DNA from: Candidatus Colwelliibacteriota bacterium
GTDB lineage: Bacteria > Patescibacteriota > Minisyncoccia > UBA6257 > Colwellbacteraceae
Length of the DNA: 17,583 bases
NCBI GenBank assembly: GCA_028711965.1
Contig: JAQTRD010000002.1
Location: 1 to 17,583 of the forward strand
Direction of reading: 5' to 3'
Shown here: piece after piece, positions 14,022 through 17,583 of the stretch
Numbering within the stretch: position 1 is the first letter of the stretch
Layout of the letters: the number at the start of each line of letters is the position of its first letter
The notes under the pieces: model-generated
Database searches by the model: none
Seen by the model: the letters and a program-made list of their open reading frames with translations, nothing else
Told to the model about the DNA's origin: nothing
Translations under genes and position numbers: made by a program

Positions 14022-15629
14022 ATGCAGGATATTAATTTTTTCGGGAAAACCACTTTCCGCAACAAACAGACTCGGTTTGGCATTAAGACCGACGACAGGC
14101 GCCGCCATATGTACCTCATCGGAAAGACGGGAGTCGGAAAAACGACTCTTATGGAAAATATGGTTCTTGAAGATATCAAGGCGGGCCGCGGTATCGGACT
14201 TGTCGATCCTCACGGTCAATTTGCCGAAAAGATGCTTGATTTCATACCGCCGGAGAGGATAGACGATGTTGTTTATTTTAATCCGGCGGATATGGATCAA
14301 CCCATAGGGTTTAACCCGCTTGAATCGGTAAGCGGGGAGTTCCGCCATTTAATCGCATCCGGGATGATGGGCGTTTTTAAGAAGATATGGGTAGACGCTT
14401 GGTCTGCCAGAATGGAATATATCCTGAATAATACTCTTCTTGCGCTTCTTGAATTTCCGAATTCGACTTTACTTGATGTAATGAAGATGCTTACGGATAA
14501 GAGTTTCAGAGAGAAAACGACAGCCGCCCTTCAAGATCCGATGATTAAGAGCTTCTGGGTGAACGAGTTCGGAAAATATACCGACCGATACGCTTCCGAG
14601 GCTGTTGCCTCCATTCAAAACAAGATAGGTCAGTTTATCGCCAATCCTTTGATTAGAAACATTATTGGCCAGCCGACTTCATCGATGAATATGAGGGATA
14701 TTATGGATGGAGAAAAGATATTTATAGCGAATCTGTCTCATGGCAGGATAGGGGAAGATAATTCGGCTCTCTTGGGAGCAATGCTCATCACAAAACTTCA
14801 GCAGGCAGCTATGAGTCGAGTAGATGTTCCGGAAGAAGAGAGAAAGGATTTCTTTTTATATATTGATGAGTTCCAGAATTTCTCAACAGATTCCTTTGCC
14901 GTAATCCTATCGGAGGCGCGCAAATACAGGCTAGACATCGTGATAGCGCACCAATACATTGAACAATTGAGCGATAGTGTGAAAGCGGCGGTATTTGGAA
15001 ACGTGGGAACAATGGTAGTCTTTCGGGTTGGGGCAGAAGACGCCGAATTTTTAGAAAAGGAATTCTCTCCGGAGTTTGTCGCTACCGACCTTGTTAATCT
15101 CGCGAAGCACAATACATACGTGAAGTTGATGATTGACGGAGTCGCTTCGCGTCCTTTTTCCGCCCAAAACCTTCCTTGGATTACCAAGGCCGAAGGGGAA
15201 GAATCGTTTAAAGATCTGATAATAGAGGAAAGCCGAAAGAAATACGGAGTCCCGAAAGTTATGATCGAGAAAAAGATAATAGACCGGTGGGGCGCGGCTG
15301 GCGAAGGAGTTGAAGAAAGAATGGGCCGACGAGGAGAACAATCCCTCGAAAGAACACTCAAACCGGAACCGACCAGAGGAGAGCCTCCTCCGCAGGCGAC
15401 AAAGGAGATGTCTGGCCGGAGCAGGGTCCGCCGGAAGGAATCGGAAAATGACGCGACCTTAAAGCCCAAAAAGAGAACAGTTATGCTTGATGAGCTTAGA
15501 GAGGCTTTGGATAAGGCTCTTGGCGCGGATGGAGAGCAAGCCGAGGGTTCGCATAGCGTTTCCTCGACAAGCGAAGAACAGTCTCATAACGACAATGTTG
15601 ATGACGATTGGGACCCGACGAGGAAATAG
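14022..15629 (+). CDS. VirD4/TraG-like type IV secretion coupling ATPase
   Basis: The 535-residue product is a P-loop ATPase of the HerA/FtsK/VirD4 group. Walker A is GKTGVGKT (34-41), followed by GRGIGLVDPHGQFAEKML (about 56-72). Walker B is FFLYIDEFQNF (277-287), and later motifs include RLDIVIAHQYIEQL, a sensor-type GTMVVFRVGAEDAEFLEKEF and PFSAQNLPW. It has no membrane helices, unlike classical VirD4; the upstream gene supplies one. From about residue 430 the tail is charged, low complexity and probably disordered. Such ATPases pump DNA or protein, but no relaxase, VirB4 or pilin is in the window, so function is open: DNA uptake, secretion or envelope work are all possible. A run of six A's precedes its ATG, with no Shine-Dalgarno sequence. 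Confidence 0.9.
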   Translation: MQDINFFGKTTFRNKQTRFGIKTDDRRRHMYLIGKTGVGKTTLMENMVLEDIKAGRGIGLVDPHGQFAEKMLDFIPPERIDDVVYFNPADMDQPIGFNPLESVSGEFRHLIASGMMGVFKKIWVDAWSARMEYILNNTLLALLEFPNSTLLDVMKMLTDKSFREKTTAALQDPMIKSFWVNEFGKYTDRYASEAVASIQNKIGQFIANPLIRNIIGQPTSSMNMRDIMDGEKIFIANLSHGRIGEDNSALLGAMLITKLQQAAMSRVDVPEEERKDFFLYIDEFQNFSTDSFAVILSEARKYRLDIVIAHQYIEQLSDSVKAAVFGNVGTMVVFRVGAEDAEFLEKEFSPEFVATDLVNLAKHNTYVKLMIDGVASRPFSAQNLPWITKAEGEESFKDLIIEESRKKYGVPKVMIEKKIIDRWGAAGEGVEERMGRRGEQSLERTLKPEPTRGEPPPQATKEMSGRSRVRRKESENDATLKPKKRTVMLDELREALDKALGADGEQAEGSHSVSSTSEEQSHNDNVDDDWDPTRK

Positions 15630-15662
15630 TTGTAATAAGAAAAAGTTAAAAATATTTTAGAT

Positions 15663-16235
15663 ATGATTTCTTACACGGAATTAAAAAAGGGGATGATTAT
15701 CCTCTGGAACAATGAAGCTTACGAAGTGGTGGATATAGCTTTCGTTAGAATGCAGCAGCGAAAGGCGGTGGTGCAGAGCAAGATAAAACAATTAAAGACA
15801 GGCAAAGTTGTCGACAAGACATGGCAGGCATCCGATAATATAGAGGAGCCTGACTTTGAAAAAAAAGATATTCTGTTTCTTTATACCAATAAGGGAGAAT
15901 ATTGGTTTCAAATTCCCGGAGATCCAAAAAGCCGCTTTATGGTTTCCGAAGATGTCATCGGTTCTGCTGCAAAATACCTCAAACCAAACACGACAGTGAA
16001 TGCTTTTATGCTTGAAGGAAATCCGATAAAGATAAATCTTCCCGTAAAGATGGACTTTGAGGTGACTGAAGCTCCTCCTGCGCTCAAGGGCAATACTGCT
16101 CAAGGAGGAGATAAATCTGCAACGATTGAGACGGGTGCTAAAGTTACCGTGCCGCTTTTCATCAATGAGGGCGACATTATAAGGATTAATACCGAAACAG
16201 GGTCTTACTACGAGCGAGTGGAGAAGAGTAAATAG
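15663..16235 (+). CDS. efp: Translation elongation factor P
   Basis: EF-P enters the ribosomal E-site and relieves stalling at polyproline stretches. The 190-residue product has all three domains: KOW-like N-terminal (1-65), OB (about 67-128) and the C-terminal OB (ALKGNTAQGG, then ATIETGAKVTVPLFINEGDIIRINTETGSYYERV). The tip loop is unusual. Aligned through FV before and A after, E. coli FVKPGKGQAF corresponds to FVRMQQRKAV, so the residue at the modified Lys34 position is Gln32, flanked by Arg33 and Lys34. No epmA, epmB or earP is nearby. A weak promoter (TTGTAA-17-TATTTT, 15630-15658) may precede it. A structured repeat follows the stop by 3 bases. Confidence 0.96.
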   Translation: MISYTELKKGMIILWNNEAYEVVDIAFVRMQQRKAVVQSKIKQLKTGKVVDKTWQASDNIEEPDFEKKDILFLYTNKGEYWFQIPGDPKSRFMVSEDVIGSAAKYLKPNTTVNAFMLEGNPIKINLPVKMDFEVTEAPPALKGNTAQGGDKSATIETGAKVTVPLFINEGDIIRINTETGSYYERVEKSK

Positions 16236-16238
16236 AAA

Positions 16239-16382
16239 TATATAGATTCTTTCTTATAAAAGACGCGGTTCGCGCGCTCCAGCGGCGCACGTCCGCTCGA
16301 CTCTCGACCGAAAAACTCGCCTCTACGGCGAGACCAATCTTTTTCGATCTGCGAGACGCTTTTTTAAGAAAGAATCTATATA
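16239..16382 (+). repeat. Structured repeat, copy 1, between efp and mnmA, with long inverted-repeat arms
   Basis: The arms TATATAGATTCTTTCTTA (16239-16256) and its exact reverse complement (16365-16382) form an 18-bp stem, followed after one mismatch by AAAAG/CTTTT (16258-16262/16359-16363). Inside lie a GC-rich hairpin (around 16272-16288) and a compound stem: TCTCG/CGAGA (16302-16306/16352-16356), then CGAAAAA/TTTTTCG (16309-16315/16340-16346), capped by CTCGCC/GGCGAG (16316-16321/16327-16332), with a 7-base bulge ACCAATC (16333-16339) on the 3' side only. Bases 16258-16305 are 46/48 identical to 17491-17538. It fills the whole efp-mnmA gap, and its right arm overlaps the mnmA -10. It could be an RNA, a terminator or a small mobile element. 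Confidence 0.85.
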
Positions 16383-16384
16383 AT
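16379..16384 (+). promoter_or_regulatory. -10 box of mnmA embedded in the repeat arm
   Basis: A perfect TATAAT is placed so that transcription would start at the mnmA ATG (6 bases between), predicting a leaderless message. The first four bases lie in the right arm of the inverted repeat. No convincing -35 is seen; the region 16356-16365 is ACGCTTTTTT. Confidence 0.5.
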
Positions 16385-16390
16385 TTATCG

Positions 16391-17470
16391 ATGGTGGAAA
16401 GAAAAAAGAAAAAGGTGTTTGTCGGTCTTTCGGGTGGCGTTGATTCGTCGGTTGCCGCCCTCCTTTTGCGCGACGAGGGATATGAGGTTATAGGCGTCCA
16501 TATCAAGGGCTATAACATAGACGGATGCGGAGAAGTCGACGCCCTTGACGCTCGTCGCGCGGCCGGCCGAATAGGCATTCCCTTTTTTGTCTGGGATATG
16601 GAAGAGGAATACAAAAAGAAGGTTGTGGATTATATGCTTCTCGGTTATCGCCGGGGGGTTACTCCCAATCCGGATGTAATGTGCAATAAGGAAATAAAAT
16701 TCGGATTATTTCTTGAGAAAGCGCTGGAATACGGAGCCGACTACATTGCCACAGGACACTATGTCCAGCGGATCGAAGATAAGGGAAGGATCCGTCTTTT
16801 CGCGGCTGACGACAAAACAAAGGATCAGTCTTATTTCTTATGGACTCTTACTCAGAAAGAGCTGAAGAAATCTCTCTTTCCATTAGGGAGTTTACTGAAA
16901 AAGGATGTTAGAAAGATCGCTCTTAAAGCGGGATTGAATACTGCGGCTAAGAGAGATTCCCAGGGAATATGTTTCTTAGGAAAAGTGAATATGAGTGATT
17001 TCTTAGGTAAGTTTATCAAGAAAAATCCGGGACCGATAATAACGACTGACGGAGACGTCGTGGGAACTCATAAGGGACTTTCTTTTTATACCATAGGCCA
17101 GAGGCATCTTGATGCCGGAGAACTTGACTTCGGAAGAAGGGGGAATGAAGCGGTAAGGCCACATTATGTCGCGAGGAAGGATGAGAAGAATAACGCGCTA
17201 ATTATCGCCGAAGGAAGCGATAACCCGGCGCTTTTTACGAAAGAAATCGCCTTAAAAAACGCGAATATCCAGTCTGGCAATAAGATTTTTTCCGGTCGCG
17301 TTTTAGCCAGAGTTCGGTATCGTCAACCGGTTTCTTCCGCCTTCTTTAAAATATCCGATAAAAGAGGGAAGATTGTTTTCGATAAGCCGCAAAAGTTTGT
17401 CGCCTCGGGACAGTCGGCTGTTTTTTACTCGGATGAAGGGGAGATGATAGGGGGAGGAGTGATTATTTAG
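16391..17470 (+). CDS. mnmA: tRNA-specific 2-thiouridylase MnmA
   Basis: MnmA adds sulfur to U34 of tRNAs for Lys, Glu and Gln, using ATP and a persulfide. The 359-residue product has the N-terminal PP-loop SGGVDSS (14-20), TPNPDVMCNKEIKFG with the catalytic Cys98, GADYIATGHYVQ, DQSYFLWTL, and SQGICFLGKV with the second catalytic Cys194. The central and C-terminal beta domains follow (FYTIGQRHLD, VRYRQPV, GQSAVFYSDEGEMIGGGVII). Length matches the family (about 360-370). The ATG at 16391 sits 6 bases after a TATAAT, so it is predicted leaderless; MVERKKKKVFVGLSGGVDSS is a normal N-terminus. It lies between two copies of the same structured repeat. Confidence 0.97.
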   Translation: MVERKKKKVFVGLSGGVDSSVAALLLRDEGYEVIGVHIKGYNIDGCGEVDALDARRAAGRIGIPFFVWDMEEEYKKKVVDYMLLGYRRGVTPNPDVMCNKEIKFGLFLEKALEYGADYIATGHYVQRIEDKGRIRLFAADDKTKDQSYFLWTLTQKELKKSLFPLGSLLKKDVRKIALKAGLNTAAKRDSQGICFLGKVNMSDFLGKFIKKNPGPIITTDGDVVGTHKGLSFYTIGQRHLDAGELDFGRRGNEAVRPHYVARKDEKNNALIIAEGSDNPALFTKEIALKNANIQSGNKIFSGRVLARVRYRQPVSSAFFKISDKRGKIVFDKPQKFVASGQSAVFYSDEGEMIGGGVII

Positions 17471-17490
17471 GCTCTTACTTTTTCTTTTTC

Positions 17491-17583
17491 AAAAGACGCG
17501 GTTCGCGCGCTCCAGCGGCGCGCGCCCGCTCGACTCTCAATGATTTTTCCCTCGGCAACCTCGGGACCTATCAAAAATCATCT
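17491..17583 (+). repeat. Structured repeat, copy 2, after mnmA, cut by the window end
   Basis: Bases 17491-17538 match 16258-16305 at 46 of 48 positions (A to G at 17522 and T to C at 17525). Beyond that the sequence diverges but the fold is kept. The stem ATGATTTTT/AAAAATCAT (17540-17548/17573-17581) replaces CGAAAAA/TTTTTCG of copy 1. The cap is CCC/GGG plus GG/CC around CAA (17549-17565), and the 3'-side bulge is ACCTATC (17566-17572) against ACCAATC. It begins 20 bases after the mnmA stop, following a pyrimidine-rich run. The window ends just after the 3' arm of this stem, so the right flank is not seen. Confidence 0.85.

Noticed and set aside
14798..15469. A 223-codon minus-strand open frame
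   Set aside because: It lies wholly within the VirD4-like ATPase gene, whose motifs are clear, and its serine-rich translation resembles no protein; it is a shadow frame.
16239..17583. An integron attC array or CRISPR
   Set aside because: The two repeat copies are about 1.2 kb apart with a full gene between, lack the RYYYAAC/GTTRRRY attC core, and there are no regularly spaced short repeats or cas genes.

Overview
The window reads as a chromosomal segment of a Candidate Phyla Radiation (Patescibacteria, probably Parcubacteria-like) bacterium. Three things suggest this: short, tightly packed core genes with many overlaps; near-absence of Shine-Dalgarno sequences, with several starts sitting at or within a few bases of the predicted transcription start; and CPR-type proteins, namely a sigma-region-4/HARE-HTH fusion, a VirD4/TraG-like ATPase paired with a single-pass membrane protein, and an EF-P with an unusual tip loop. 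Both tRNA genes lack an encoded CCA. Taxonomy is inferred from gene content and style, not from a search.

Layout. 1-369: tRNA-Glu(CTC) on the minus strand with a good promoter and a terminator hairpin, followed by a structured tract ending in a second copy of the tRNA 3' end. 370-1052: a small three-helix membrane protein, rplU (L21) and a terminator. 1053-1163: an AT-rich inverted-repeat element. 1164-4495: minus-strand operon cysS-dnaB-recR with overlapping genes. 4496-4616: divergent promoters. 4617-9117: chaperone cluster grpE-dnaK-(unknown multi-pass membrane protein)-dnaJ. 9153-9224: tRNA-Lys(TTT), followed by a 131-bp hairpin-rich insert that repeats the tRNA 3' end. 9436-11656: secD-secF. 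11711-12535: sigma4-HARE protein. 12677-15629: membrane protein plus VirD4-like ATPase. 15663-17470: efp and mnmA. Each of these last two is followed by a copy of the same structured repeat; the second copy runs off the window.

Function. Most genes are housekeeping: translation (L21, EF-P, CysRS, tRNAs, MnmA, which thiolates the wobble uridine of tRNAs such as this tRNA-Lys), replication and repair (DnaB, RecR), protein folding (GrpE/DnaK/DnaJ) and membrane export (SecDF).

The most novel material is intergenic. Two repeats at 16258 and 17491 are 46/48 identical in their first half. They then diverge in sequence while keeping the same base-paired design, with an A-run/T-run stem swapped to T-run/A-run and a constant ACC(A/T)ATC bulge. 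The two tRNA genes each carry a downstream hairpin tract bounded by an exact copy of their own 3' end. The tRNA-Lys tract shares a 10-mer with the efp/mnmA repeat. Together these look like a family of small structured elements whose outer arms match or complement neighbouring sequence. The family assignment is inference; the repeats and pairings are visible directly.
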